Shown here: positions 26,489 to 36,591 of the stretch, piece after piece
Layout: each line of letters begins with the position of its first letter
Numbering within the stretch: position 1 is the stretch's first letter
Notes under the pieces: model-generated
Databases searched by the model: none
The model's input: the letters and a program-made list of their open reading frames with translations, nothing else
What the model was told of the DNA's origin: nothing
NCBI GenBank assembly: GCA_965247125.1
Contig: CBDFGO010000002.1
Location: forward strand, 744,001 to 808,000
From: CALBJU01 sp965247125
GTDB taxonomy: Bacteria > Bacteroidota > Rhodothermia > Rhodothermales > UBA10348
DNA length: 64,000 bases
Reading direction: 5' to 3'
Program-made: the position numbers and the translations under genes

Positions 26489-26929
26489 TCAATTAGCAGC
26501 TGGTGCGCCCTTGACTTTAATACCCATCGAGCGGGCAGTACCGGCGATCATGCGAGCGCCCTGGTCAAGGTCAAATGCGTTGAGATCCTGCATCTTCTGT
26601 TCTGCAATATCTCTACACTGATTCCAGGTGACGGAGCCAACATTCTCTCGAAGCGGATCTGCCGCACCGGATTTAATCTTTGCTGCGTTCTTGAGAAGCA
26701 CAGCAGCCGGAGGGCTCTTGACGATGAAGGTGAAAGACTTATCTGCGTAGACGGTGATGACTACCGGAAGAATAAGTCCCATTCTGTCCTGTGTATTTGC
26801 GTTGAACGCCTTGCAGAACTCCATGATATTGACGCCTTTCTGACCAAGTGCCGGGCCAATTGGTGGAGCAGGACTAGCCTGACCGGCCCGAATCTGAAGC
26901 TTGATGTAGCCGTCGATCTTTTTTGCCAT
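26489..26929 (-). CDS. rplK: 50S ribosomal protein L11
   Basis: 146 residues. The N-terminal domain shows IKLQIRAGQASPAPPIGPAL followed by GQKGVNIMEFCK, with the prolines involved in thiostrepton binding; the C-terminal rRNA-binding domain includes MIAGTARSMGIKVKG. It follows nusG across about 150 bases with no evident structure, so an additional promoter there is possible. Confidence 0.97.
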   Translation of the reverse strand: MAKKIDGYIKLQIRAGQASPAPPIGPALGQKGVNIMEFCKAFNANTQDRMGLILPVVITVYADKSFTFIVKSPPAAVLLKNAAKIKSGAADPLRENVGSVTWNQCRDIAEQKMQDLNAFDLDQGARMIAGTARSMGIKVKGAPAAN

Positions 26930-27082
26930 ACATAATTGCGGTTCAAACGCCGATTTTCACCGGCTCCCGCCATCGTTTAAGTGCTAAAATGCGTAAGCCG
27001 ACTACCTACATCTTGCGTATACGCTTGTTCCCCCGAATAAGCGTTCATACGTGAAATTGCGACGAAGCTCCTGAAGAAGATC

Positions 27083-27640
27083 TTAGTCTTCGCGTTCGAC
27101 CTGCAGGTAGTCCAATTCGAGTGGAGTTTTCCGTCCAAAAATCGATACCATCACCCTGACTTTCATCTTGTCGGGATAGACCTCTTCGACCGTTCCGTTG
27201 AAATTATTGAACGGCCCGTCTATCACTTTCACGGCATCGCCATCCTTGAATGGAATTTCCGGTTGCTCTCCGATTTCGCGGACTTCGTCGAGCTTGCCGA
27301 GAATACGATTCACTTCTTCTGGCCGAAGCGGTGATGGTTCGTCTCCAGTGGTCAAGAATCCGACTACAGAAGGAACCCCCAGGATAACATGTTTCAGCTG
27401 CTTGTCTAGTAGAGCATTCAGCAGGATATAGCCTGGAAAGAAATTCTTCTCTCGGGTACGTTTTTTACCCCCGCGCATTTCGAATACCGTCTCTGTTGGA
27501 ATCATGATATCCGGCAGCTTTTCCATCATGCCGAGACGTTCCAATTCTGATTCGAGGTACTCCTTGACCTTCTTCTCGTGACCCGAAAACGTACGCAGGA
27601 CGTACCATTTGTGGATCTTTTTAATTTTTGAGGTCTCCAT
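27083..27640 (-). CDS. nusG: transcription termination/antitermination protein NusG
   Basis: 185 residues: NGN domain (KWYVLRTFSGHEKKVKEYLE, then FFPGYILLNA) and a C-terminal KOW domain (FKDGDAVKVIDGPFNNFNG). NusG binds RNA polymerase and couples it to Rho and ribosomes. It lies 41 bases after secE. There is no added domain, unlike some NusG/LoaP paralogues. Confidence 0.97.
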   Translation of the reverse strand: METSKIKKIHKWYVLRTFSGHEKKVKEYLESELERLGMMEKLPDIMIPTETVFEMRGGKKRTREKNFFPGYILLNALLDKQLKHVILGVPSVVGFLTTGDEPSPLRPEEVNRILGKLDEVREIGEQPEIPFKDGDAVKVIDGPFNNFNGTVEEVYPDKMKVRVMVSIFGRKTPLELDYLQVERED

Positions 27641-27680
27641 TGGATCTCCAATTCGTGGGATAACCGTGCAGTGAAAGCAA

Positions 27681-27863
27681 CTAGTTGTAAATGACTTCCA
27701 ATACCGTACTGATTATCCGGTCCGTTCCGAAAATGAAGAGCGAAATCATGATGGAAGCAATGATTGTGACCACCGTATTGCTGATCAGTTCCTTCTGGGA
27801 GGGCCAGGTGACCTTGCGCATCTCCTTGCCAACTTCCTCCATGTAATTTCCTATTCCTAACAT
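27681..27863 (-). CDS. secE: preprotein translocase subunit SecE
   Basis: 60 residues with a single C-terminal membrane helix (TVVTIIASIMISLFIFGTD) and the conserved amphipathic entry VGKEMRKVTWPSQKEL. It is the short single-helix form. It lies between tRNA-Trp and nusG; the rpmG (L33) gene often found at this spot is absent here. Confidence 0.95.
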   Translation of the reverse strand: MLGIGNYMEEVGKEMRKVTWPSQKELISNTVVTIIASIMISLFIFGTDRIISTVLEVIYN

Positions 27864-27880
27864 ATCACACCTACTCTTTC

Positions 27881-27912
27881 TTCTGACTCTTTATTCTGAC
27901 TCTTTATTCTGA
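27881..27912. repeat. short 13-bp tandem repeat upstream of secE
   Basis: Two exact copies of TTCTGACTCTTTA (27881-27893, 27894-27906) plus a partial third (27907-27912), in the spacer between tRNA-Trp and secE. Confidence 0.8.
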
Positions 27913-27956
27913 AATCTCTTGTTGAGGATCGAGTCTCTCAATCCGCTCGCCTGTTG

Positions 27957-28029
<73 letters not shown>

Positions 28030-28101
28030 GTACTGCCCGGCACATCACCACCGTGGTTGACCAGTCAGTCATCCACTTGCTTGCGCCGCAGTCCAATTCT
28101 C

Positions 28102-29292
<1,191 letters not shown>

Positions 29293-29494
29293 GTTTTCTT
29301 ACCTACAGGTGTCTCGTTAGAACTCGCAGTAAATCTACACCGAAAATAACAGTTGTAAATCTACGAATGGTTAAAATTCTTGGGGTCATGATGTTCTCCG
29401 GCGAGTGAATCACCGAAATTTACACTGTTCGATTGGCAGATGTGGCCGCGCTGTTCACTGCGGGGTCGTACCGGCCCAATTCGCACCGTGTCAG

Positions 29495-29566
<72 letters not shown>

Positions 29567-29610
29567 GCTGCGCTGGGTCCCTCGATCCTGTCCGTTAAGC
29601 CAGGCTTTAG

Positions 29611-29683
29611 AGCGGGAGACGAGATTCGAACTCGCGACCCTCAGCTTGGAAGGCTGATGCTCTACCAACTGAGCTACTCCCGC
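29611..29683 (-). tRNA. tRNA-Gly (TCC anticodon)
   Basis: 73 nt; acceptor GCGGGAG/CTCCCGC, anticodon loop CTTCCAA between TCAGC and GCTGA, T-arm AGTTCGAATCT. No encoded CCA. Confidence 0.96.
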
Positions 29684-29763
29684 TTACGCAGCAACGCACC
29701 GATCGAATCCTGCGGCTTCCAGGAACCATCCCAAGAACCATGGTACTCGATCAGTACGCATTG

Positions 29764-29846
29764 TGGACGGGGGAGGATTCGAACCTCCGAAGTCGAAAGA
29801 CACTGGATTTACAGTCCAGCCCGGTTGACCGCTTCGGTACCCGTCC
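29764..29846 (-). tRNA. tRNA-Tyr (GTA anticodon)
   Basis: 83 nt with the long variable arm of a class II tRNA; acceptor GGACGGG/CCCGTCC with discriminator A, anticodon loop CTGTAAA, T-arm GGTTCGAATCC. No encoded CCA. Confidence 0.96.
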
Positions 29847-29900
29847 AATATGTATGTTTCTACCGAAGTCCGATCACTTATCTCGCGAGTCAGACGCCGA

Positions 29901-29976
29901 TGGAGCTGGCAGAGGGACTCGAACCCCCGACCTGCTGATTACAAATCAGCTGCTCTACCAACTGAGCTATGCCAGC
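29901..29976 (-). tRNA. tRNA-Thr (TGT anticodon)
   Basis: Acceptor GCTGGCA/TGCCAGC, anticodon loop TTTGTAA flanked by CTGA and TCAG, T-arm GGTTCGAGTCC. The three bases after the discriminator read CCA, so this is the only tRNA of the cluster with an encoded CCA, possibly by chance. First RNA of the operon. Confidence 0.96.
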
Positions 29977-30007
29977 GTAGGCCCAACCCGCGTTTTTGGC
30001 CAGACCC

Positions 30008-30038
30008 GAAATTTACGCTGACCTCCGACGCATGTCAA
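30008..30038 (-). promoter_or_regulatory. promoter of the tRNA-tuf operon
   Basis: On the minus strand TTGACA is followed after 17 nt by TAAATT. Read as a Bacteroidota element it is TTG, 20 nt, TAAATTTC, close to the TTG/TAnnTTTG consensus. The -10 box ends about 30 nt before tRNA-Thr(TGT). Fits both consensus types; not experimentally shown. Confidence 0.7.
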
Positions 30039-30088
30039 CCATGCAAGCCGTAAAGGATCCGTGAAACCGGCCTTCACTCAGAGGTACG

Positions 30089-30697
30089 TTATTGACGGCT
30101 TTTTCGGTATCGCAGCAACTGAACGACCACAACAATCAGAATGAAAACCGTTACAATGAGGCCGTAGGTGCGCAAATAGCCGTCTACCACTTCCCAGTTT
30201 TCTCCGACAAACACCCCGAGCCAGGTCAAAAGAGCGCACCATACCAACGCGCTGACGGAACTCCATAAAACCGTTTTTGACACCGGCATGTGGGCCATAC
30301 CGACCGTCAGTGATATCACAGAACGAAGCCCACTCAGGAAACGGTTGGCAGCGATGAGTGAAAATCCCCGTTTCTTGAGCTTCTCACGCGCATGCTCGAT
30401 GCGCCTCCGGGGGAGCCAGCGGTAGCGATCATCTTCCAGCAGGCCCCTCCCAATTTTGTGTCCGATCGCATACATGGACATGAACCCCAGGCTCCCTCCA
30501 ATCGTCGCGAGCAGAATGACCATCCACGGATCCAAAATCCCAATACCCGCCATGTATCCCCCAAACACCACAATCATATCGCCTGGGATCGGGGGGATGA
30601 CGTTTTCCAGATAGGCAATCGCCAGAATGGTGCCATACGCCCACAACGGGGGGAGCTCAGCCATCCACTCTATGAGTTCTGCAAGAAAATCTCCCAT
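30089..30697 (-). CDS. DedA/VTT-family membrane protein
   Basis: 202 residues. The DedA family motif set is present: ENVIPPIPGDMIVVFGGYMA near residue 31, the G-x-x-x-G rich segment ATIGGSLGFMSMYAIGHKIG, and the F/NRFLSGLRSVISLTVGMAHM stretch near residue 120, with C-terminal membrane helices. Members are thought to act in lipid scrambling and undecaprenyl-phosphate recycling. The ATG abuts the ispF stop codon (TAG-ATG), so translation is probably coupled. Confidence 0.92.
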   Translation of the reverse strand: MGDFLAELIEWMAELPPLWAYGTILAIAYLENVIPPIPGDMIVVFGGYMAGIGILDPWMVILLATIGGSLGFMSMYAIGHKIGRGLLEDDRYRWLPRRRIEHAREKLKKRGFSLIAANRFLSGLRSVISLTVGMAHMPVSKTVLWSSVSALVWCALLTWLGVFVGENWEVVDGYLRTYGLIVTVFILIVVVVQLLRYRKSRQ

Positions 30698-31183
30698 CTA
30701 TGCGTTGGTTTCTGCTTTTTGGATCAAGCAGACGGCGTACGCAGCAATTCCTTCGCCGATCCCGACAAATCCCAGCCGTTCGGTCGTGGTGGCTTTGACA
30801 GACACTTCGCCAATTTCGATCGAAAGTGCCCGGGCTATAACCGACCGCATCTGATCGGTAAATCCTTGCATACGGGGAGCCTCTGCCGCGATGGTTGCAT
30901 CGACATTGACCACGGTGTACCCGCGTTGCTCCAGCATTTGGTGCACATTCTCCAGCAATGATGCCGAATTCGCTCCTTCGAACGCAGGATCCGTATCTGG
31001 AAAGTGGGTGCCGATATCTCCCAGAGCCGCCGCCCCCAGCAACGCATCGGAGATTGCATGCAGTAGCACATCTGCGTCAGAGTGTCCAACAAGACCTTTT
31101 TCAAAAGGAATTGTGACGCCACCCAACACAAGAGGTCGCCCCTCTACCAGACGATGAACATCATATCCGAAACCAACTCTCAT
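30698..31183 (-). CDS. ispF: 2-C-methyl-D-erythritol 2,4-cyclodiphosphate synthase
   Basis: 161 residues from the ATG at 31181-31183, giving the family N-terminus MRVGFGYDVHRL with the metal-binding Asp and His. GHSDADVLLHAISDALLGA (second His) and the C-terminal KATTTERLGFVGIGEGIAA complete the signature. Fifth enzyme of the MEP isoprenoid pathway. It begins 4 bases after the ispD stop; longer in-frame starts upstream would overlap ispD and lack family support. Confidence 0.96.
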   Translation of the reverse strand: MRVGFGYDVHRLVEGRPLVLGGVTIPFEKGLVGHSDADVLLHAISDALLGAAALGDIGTHFPDTDPAFEGANSASLLENVHQMLEQRGYTVVNVDATIAAEAPRMQGFTDQMRSVIARALSIEIGEVSVKATTTERLGFVGIGEGIAAYAVCLIQKAETNA

Positions 31184-31187
31184 ATGA

Positions 31188-31946
31188 TTATTTCGTCTCC
31201 TGTCCGACGATCTGTTCGCGTTCTTCTTCTTCAAGAATGGCTTGCCACTGGTCCCAGTATCTGAGGGCCAGTTCCCAGTCCTGTTGTGTGGTGATTTTGA
31301 TATTCAGCGAACACCCCGCGACGGGAAATACATCGTGCCCGAGATTTTGTACCAGAAGGACGTCATCCGTGGCCTCGGTATCATTTTCAATCGCTTTTTC
31401 GTGCGCCTCCTTGAGCCAATCTGGTCTGAATCCCTGTGGGGTCTGTATACGAACCAGTTCTTCCCGAGGAACGGTCTCCCCAAAAGAAATGTCCCCGCTT
31501 TCGGGCAGAACGATTTTTCGCACGGTATCTGTCATGGGCATCGCGAGTGAGGCCGCTCCCAGACGTTTGACGGTCTTGATCACAGCCGTCACGCTCGATA
31601 TTCGCACGAATGGTCGCACGGCATCGTGAACGAGAACAACATCAACTTCTTTCGGCAGGACGGACAGCGCCGCACGAACAGATGCCTGCCTGGATTCACC
31701 CCCTTCGACCACATCGAACAGTTTACTTATGCCGACACTCCGAAGTTCGTAGCCCAACGGCACGACGGCTTCCTCAGGAGTGGCGACAATGATGTGGTCG
31801 ACGAGATCATGCCGTTCAAAAACGAGGAGAGTCTGAACGAGGACCGATTTTCCGCCCAGCACTCTGAATTGTTTTCGATGTCCGCCAAGTCGCGTACCCT
31901 GGCCCGCGGCCGGAATAATGACTGCAACCTGTCCGGATGGGTTCAT
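31188..31946 (-). CDS. ispD: 2-C-methyl-D-erythritol 4-phosphate cytidylyltransferase
   Basis: 252 residues. The nucleotide-binding loop VIIPAAGQGTRLGGHRKQF is at the N-terminus, with VVEGGESRQASVRAAL and VLVHDAVRPFV further on and TDDVLLVQ near the end. Transfers CMP to MEP in isoprenoid synthesis; ispD and ispF are adjacent, as often. A short C-terminal extension (WDQWQAILEEEEREQ) is longer than in many homologues. Confidence 0.96.
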   Translation of the reverse strand: MNPSGQVAVIIPAAGQGTRLGGHRKQFRVLGGKSVLVQTLLVFERHDLVDHIIVATPEEAVVPLGYELRSVGISKLFDVVEGGESRQASVRAALSVLPKEVDVVLVHDAVRPFVRISSVTAVIKTVKRLGAASLAMPMTDTVRKIVLPESGDISFGETVPREELVRIQTPQGFRPDWLKEAHEKAIENDTEATDDVLLVQNLGHDVFPVAGCSLNIKITTQQDWELALRYWDQWQAILEEEEREQIVGQETK

Positions 31947-32009
31947 AACGCTGCTGAAACTTCTATAATCGCCAATTCAGGTGGCCCGACCAGGAGGCCA
32001 AACGACTAG

Positions 32010-33056
32010 TTAGAGAATCAGCATCGCGTCTCCAAAGGAAAACAACCGATACTTATCCTTTTTCGCCGTTTTGTAGGCCTCGATCATGAAATCATAGCCG
32101 GCAAAGGCGGCTACAAGCATCATGAGGGTGCTTCTGGGCATGTGGAAATTGGTGATCAGGCGCTCGGTGATGTGAAAATCATACTGCGGATAGATGAATT
32201 TATCTGTCCAGCCGATGTTGGCTTTCAGCGTGTATGCAGCCGAGAGACTCGACTCAATTGCCCTGACGACGGTTGTACCGACGGCCGTTATCGTATTGGT
32301 CGGAGACTTCAGCGCGATGTTCGAGCGTTCGGCGACCGCCGGAGTAACGTGGTAGAACTCTGAATCCATCCGATGTTTGGTGAGATCTTCTACTTCGACC
32401 GGTCGAAACGTACCAAGGCCAATGTGGAGCGTGACAGGAAGAATGTCGACTCCTTTGTTTTTCAGCTGATTCACGAGAGGCGTCGTGAAATGCAGCCCGG
32501 CCGTTGGAGCCGCCACCGCGCCGCGCTCTTCGGCAAACAGAGTTTGGTACCGATCCTTGTCCTCTGGCTCGACGTCCCTCTTCAAATATGGTGGAATGGG
32601 CGTTTCGCCTATCTCATCGATCTTGGCGTACAGATCATCATTGGATCCCTCAAATACAAAACGAATCGTTCGGCCCCGTGAGGTCGTGTTGTCGATCACC
32701 TCTGCGATCAGGCCGTTTTCGAAGTAGAGCTTATTTCCGATCCGAATTTTTCGAGCAGGGTCGACGATCACGTCCCACAGGCGGCTCTCAGGATTCAATT
32801 CCCGAAGAAGAAAGACCTCGATACGAGCACCTGTTTTTTCTTTATTTCCGAAGAGTCGAGCTGGAAAAACCTTCGTGTTGTTGACCAGCATGACGTCGCC
32901 CTTGGTAAAATAATCTGGCAGGTCGCTGAATTTTTTGTGTTCAATCGTCTGTTCCGCACGATTGAGCACCATCAGGCGAGACGAGTCTCGGGGTTCGACC
33001 GGGTATTTGGCGACAAGGTTTTTCGGATATTCGTACTCGAAAGAAGTGAGCTTCAT
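32010..33056 (-). CDS. queA: S-adenosylmethionine:tRNA ribosyltransferase-isomerase
   Basis: 348 residues; converts preQ1 in tRNA to epoxyqueuosine using the ribose of SAM. Motifs: YPVEPRDSSRLMVLNR, GDVMLVNNTKVFPARLFG, APTAGLHFT, LHIGLGTFRPV, and the C-terminal NFHMPRSTLMMLVAAFAG. First gene of the minus-strand cluster queA-ispD-ispF-dedA, with a good promoter candidate about 95 bases upstream. The rest of the queuosine pathway is not in this window. Confidence 0.96.
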   Translation of the reverse strand: MKLTSFEYEYPKNLVAKYPVEPRDSSRLMVLNRAEQTIEHKKFSDLPDYFTKGDVMLVNNTKVFPARLFGNKEKTGARIEVFLLRELNPESRLWDVIVDPARKIRIGNKLYFENGLIAEVIDNTTSRGRTIRFVFEGSNDDLYAKIDEIGETPIPPYLKRDVEPEDKDRYQTLFAEERGAVAAPTAGLHFTTPLVNQLKNKGVDILPVTLHIGLGTFRPVEVEDLTKHRMDSEFYHVTPAVAERSNIALKSPTNTITAVGTTVVRAIESSLSAAYTLKANIGWTDKFIYPQYDFHITERLITNFHMPRSTLMMLVAAFAGYDFMIEAYKTAKKDKYRLFSFGDAMLIL

Positions 33057-33154
33057 GCGGGCCTTACAGGGCTTGATTCGAAATGGGTGTTCGCCTGATT
33101 TGTCAGCTGCAGAGGGCAGTCATATAGTGGGTTGACAAATCGACGCAAAGACCG

Positions 33155-33185
33155 CAAATATAAGCCCATTTCTGCCTGACTCAAA
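33155..33185 (-). promoter_or_regulatory. Bacteroidota-type promoter for queA
   Basis: On the minus strand TTTG (33182-33185), then 19 nt, then TATATTTG (33155-33162), an exact match to the TTTG/TAnnTTTG consensus. It would start transcription about 90 nt before the queA ATG. Confidence 0.65.
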
Positions 33186-33328
33186 ACGAACATCCTGTTG
33201 AGTCGGGCGGTCTCCAAATGATTTCACCTCCAAGCGCCGCGGCGATCCCCGGCCCAGATAGCTGTCTCGGCCACCTGGGACTTGAAAGTGGACTTGAACG
33301 AGGAAAACGGCATAGGTACTATGTATTC

Positions 33329-33784
33329 GTGCGACAGATACTTCTGATCATATTGCCAGTCGTGCTGATTGCCGCTTGCGACCACGGGCTTCAGCCGCCT
33401 GCGGACGCTGGCATCGGCAGGATACAGGGATCGATTACCTACATCGGCAATTGGCCGCCCGAGACCGAATTAAACGATCTGAGATTCGTGGCTATGCGTT
33501 TCGTGCCAACCGACACCGCAGACTTTTCTCGGCTGAACGAAATGGAAATCAGCGCGGGTCTGACAACCAATGTCGAATCCGGTGTGTTCGCGATCAACAG
33601 CGCACAAGTGGGTACATATTTCTACTCCGGGATCGCTCAGCAATTCGAAGACAATCTCTTTTCGTGGCGCCCGGTCGGACTGTACACAGCCAATGGCGGT
33701 ATTTTTTCGGTATCCAGGGGCGAAACGGTTGCTCTTTCGATCGTGGTGGACTTTCAGGATTTACCCATCTTCCCGCCTCAGTGA
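33329..33784 (+). CDS. lipoprotein paired with a TonB-dependent receptor, unknown function
   Basis: From a GTG at 33329 the protein begins MRQILLIILPVVLIAAC, a compact lipoprotein signal with Cys17, followed by about 134 residues of exported sequence (GRIQGSITYIGNWPPETELN, VESGVFAINSAQVGTYFYSG). A longer in-frame ATG at 33218 exists but would bury the signal peptide. No family is recognised; the content suggests a small beta-rich domain. The stop TGA overlaps the receptor ATG by one base (TGATG), so the two are translationally coupled and the lipoprotein may assist the receptor. Confidence 0.75.
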   Translation: MRQILLIILPVVLIAACDHGLQPPADAGIGRIQGSITYIGNWPPETELNDLRFVAMRFVPTDTADFSRLNEMEISAGLTTNVESGVFAINSAQVGTYFYSGIAQQFEDNLFSWRPVGLYTANGGIFSVSRGETVALSIVVDFQDLPIFPPQ

Positions 33785-36033
33785 TGCTCCGGATGTCGAC
33801 ATACCTGCTTTCCATGATGATGACTGTCCCTCTTCTTGCGCAGTCTGTCACTGGAATAGTGACCGGTGAAGACGGCCTTCCGATTTCAGGTGCAAACGTA
33901 ATCGTCGAAGGCACGAGCATTGGTGTGGCTTCGAATCTGGGAGGACGCTATCTGCTCGAGACATCCATTACGGGCTCGGTTGTCTTGACGTTTTCTGCGG
34001 TCGGCTTCTTTCGCGAGCAGCGAGTCCTACGATTGAGTACCGGGACCGAAGTAGAGCTGGATGTCGAGCTGCGGGAAAAGGTACTTCTTGCCGACGAAGT
34101 TGTCGTCACTGCCTCGAGACGAGAGCAGCCGTTGCTCTCCGTGCCGGTCAGCATTTCGGTCCTGTCGGCTGAAGATCTGACTCGTCGAAATACCATTATT
34201 CTGGATGATGCCCTGAAAACGGTTTCGGGCGTCCACATTCTGGGAAATCAAATCAACATCAGAGGGTCAAGCGGCTTTGCGTATAACACAGGAAGTCGCG
34301 TGCTGTTGATGTTGGACGGGATGCCTCTTCTCACTCCCGACTCGGACGGGATACCCCTGGAGGCGCTTCCCACCTCGGAGATTGACCGGGTGGAGGTACT
34401 CAAAGGACCCGGATCGGCTCTTTATGGGAGCGGCGCCCTGGGCGGGGTTATCAACGTCATCACCCGAGATCTGCCAGATGAACCCACGACCACCGTTCGA
34501 TCCTTCGCGGGTTCATGGGATCCGGTAAGACACAAGGTCTGGCGTGATGGCTGGAAACATGGGGACGAGTATCGCCCTTTCTGGGGCGTGGCATTGTCTC
34601 ATGCGGAGCGGAGTTCACCCACATTCGGATGGTGGACCAGCGCCACCTTTCGACGCGACGCTGGATTCACCGCGCTCTCCGGGCGAGATGTTTTCCATGG
34701 ATTTGCCAAAACGATCTGGAGGCCAAAGCCTTCGTACAAACTGGATGTGCTCGTCGGCCTGATGGCCAGGCAACGGGACAATTTTATTTTCTGGAAGTCG
34801 GCAAGAGACGTTCTGAATCCGGGCCGTGTGACGTTCGGGGAGGAGGAGATCGACCCTGATAGCACACCAAACGGTGCTCCCGATGATTTTGTCAGGCAGA
34901 TAACGCTCCTACCGGTGTTCACGCACTTTGTGGGATCGAGCCTCTTCTATGAAATAAAACTTCGAGCGTTCGGCACCTTGGTCCAACCTCTCGACGACCA
35001 GACAGGAGATCGAAAAAAATTATCCGAAGGCACCGTCGGGGCTCGATACGGTGGGGAATTCCAGGGAAATTGGATTCCAAGCCCTACTCGGCGCGTGGTG
35101 ATTGGATTTTCAAGGGATGCCATCACGACGAGAAGCAGCTTTTTCGTAACTGGCGACGGGGATGAGCTCGGGGGTCAGCCGGAGATCGCGGTGTTCGCCC
35201 ATATTGAAGAACAGCTGACCAATACCATCCATCTGGTGGGAGGACTCCGATACGATCAATATCAAATCGATTCCTCTGAAAAGGAGTCGAGCCTGAGCCC
35301 GAAAATCAGTATGGCCTATGAATGGTTTCCAAACAACATCATTCGTGTCGCCTGGGGATATGGATTTCGGGTGCCCTCGTTCGCCGAGCGATTTACTGAC
35401 AATCGGGATTATCTGCCCATCGTCAGAAACCTGGAACTCAAACCCGAGCGCAGTCAGAGCTTCGAATTGGGGGTCAGGGGGATTGGAGCCCTGGGCAGAC
35501 TTGGCTCGATGTCATGGGACCTGTCGGCATTTCGGAACACGTATCAGAATTTTATCGAACCTCGCCTGGTCATCGCCGAACAGGCATTCCAGTTCATCAA
35601 TCTCGATGAGAGGAGCGTCATCGGTTCAGAAACGCAGCTGAAGTGGCAGTCCAGCTCGGGGAAAGTGGCTGCTTCTGCGGGCTACACGTTCCTCTCGACC
35701 CAAGAGAAGAGCTCTGGAGATGAACTTCCGTTTCGCCCACGCCATCACTTCGTCGGCACCCTGGAAATGGCGGTGTTCGGACCCATTCGAGCCGGCGCAG
35801 ATTTTAGATATACCTCTGAGCCTGAACGCGTAGAAACCGATTTTGCGCGATTTGTGACCGACGCCGAAATAATGGTAGACACGCGGGTTCTTGATCTTCG
35901 GCTCTCGACCGAGCATGGGCCCCTGAAATTAGCGGTGCTGATCAATAATGTGCTCGAGTACCACTATGTCGATAGACCGGCCCTGTTGGGTCAGCCGCGA
36001 AAATTTACCGCACAGGTGACGTGGACAAGGTAA
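33784..36033 (+). CDS. TonB-dependent outer-membrane receptor
   Basis: 749 residues: signal peptide (YLLSMMMTVPLLAQS), a carboxypeptidase-regulatory-like domain (VTGIVTGEDGLPISGANVI), a TonB-box-like EVVVTASRRE, the plug (SGVHILGNQINIRGSSGF, RVEVLKGPGSALYGSGALGG), then a barrel ending in an aromatic-poor KFTAQVTWTR. The substrate is not evident; the plug resembles siderophore/vitamin receptors in general form. It is preceded by the coupled lipoprotein, with no regulator or ABC importer nearby. An earlier in-frame stretch upstream of this ATG overlaps the lipoprotein gene and was excluded. Confidence 0.93.
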   Translation: MLRMSTYLLSMMMTVPLLAQSVTGIVTGEDGLPISGANVIVEGTSIGVASNLGGRYLLETSITGSVVLTFSAVGFFREQRVLRLSTGTEVELDVELREKVLLADEVVVTASRREQPLLSVPVSISVLSAEDLTRRNTIILDDALKTVSGVHILGNQINIRGSSGFAYNTGSRVLLMLDGMPLLTPDSDGIPLEALPTSEIDRVEVLKGPGSALYGSGALGGVINVITRDLPDEPTTTVRSFAGSWDPVRHKVWRDGWKHGDEYRPFWGVALSHAERSSPTFGWWTSATFRRDAGFTALSGRDVFHGFAKTIWRPKPSYKLDVLVGLMARQRDNFIFWKSARDVLNPGRVTFGEEEIDPDSTPNGAPDDFVRQITLLPVFTHFVGSSLFYEIKLRAFGTLVQPLDDQTGDRKKLSEGTVGARYGGEFQGNWIPSPTRRVVIGFSRDAITTRSSFFVTGDGDELGGQPEIAVFAHIEEQLTNTIHLVGGLRYDQYQIDSSEKESSLSPKISMAYEWFPNNIIRVAWGYGFRVPSFAERFTDNRDYLPIVRNLELKPERSQSFELGVRGIGALGRLGSMSWDLSAFRNTYQNFIEPRLVIAEQAFQFINLDERSVIGSETQLKWQSSSGKVAASAGYTFLSTQEKSSGDELPFRPRHHFVGTLEMAVFGPIRAGADFRYTSEPERVETDFARFVTDAEIMVDTRVLDLRLSTEHGPLKLAVLINNVLEYHYVDRPALLGQPRKFTAQVTWTR

Positions 36034-36054
36034 TAGCGTCGTAGGCGAGAGTGC

Positions 36055-36588
36055 TCACCACCCCATTCTTTCCGCCAGGGCTGTGATGTGGCGAACGTGG
36101 TGCAGACTATGCCAGGCGTATATCTGAAGCACGACATCCAGATTCATCTCGCCATCCTCCGGGTGCAGGATGATTCGAGCAAACTCCTCCGGCGCCATAG
36201 CATTCAGCATCGCTACCCATCTCAAGTGCAAGCCCTCCACAAGATCCAGCGACACGCTTACGGATACGTCCGAAGAATCAGCCAGCCTTGCCCACGCGTC
36301 CTGATCATAGGCGGTGATACGAGGTCTGTCCTCGGTCAAACCGAGACGAAACCGGATGTACGCGTTGCAGTGGCTGTCAAACAGATGGTGCACCAATTGT
36401 CGTACGGTCCATCCACCCTCTCGGTACGGGGTATTCAACTGATCGTCCGACAGGTCTTCGACCACCGCTCTAAGCCTATCAGAGCAGTTCGAAATCGTCG
36501 AAATGAATGCCCGACGCTCGTCATGTGAAGTAATCCTAACGAGAGACAAACGACCGGTGGGATATCGAAGGGTATCCAGATCAGGCAT
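36055..36588 (-). CDS. YfiT/BstA-type DinB-fold protein (bacillithiol S-transferase-like)
   Basis: 177 residues with a DinB four-helix fold. Putative metal ligands are His67/His68 region (RQLVHHLFDSH) and His160 with His163/His164 (YAWHSLHHVRHI), the same spacing as the three-His site of Bacillus YfiT; the N-terminal DTLRYPTGR also matches that subfamily. Family members transfer or remove bacillithiol. The presence of a YpdA homologue at 59.1 kb supports bacillithiol use in this organism. It is 3 bases downstream of the small membrane protein gene. Confidence 0.88.
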   Translation of the reverse strand: MPDLDTLRYPTGRLSLVRITSHDERRAFISTISNCSDRLRAVVEDLSDDQLNTPYREGGWTVRQLVHHLFDSHCNAYIRFRLGLTEDRPRITAYDQDAWARLADSSDVSVSVSLDLVEGLHLRWVAMLNAMAPEEFARIILHPEDGEMNLDVVLQIYAWHSLHHVRHITALAERMGW

Positions 36589-36591
36589 ATT

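Noticed and set aside
29329..29364. Two copies of GTAAATCTAC upstream of tuf
   Set aside because: Too short and A/T-rich to call a site without further support.
33376..33783. 136 extra codons in front of the TonB receptor
   Set aside because: They overlap the lipoprotein gene in another frame and lack a signal peptide; the ATG at 33784 is followed by one.
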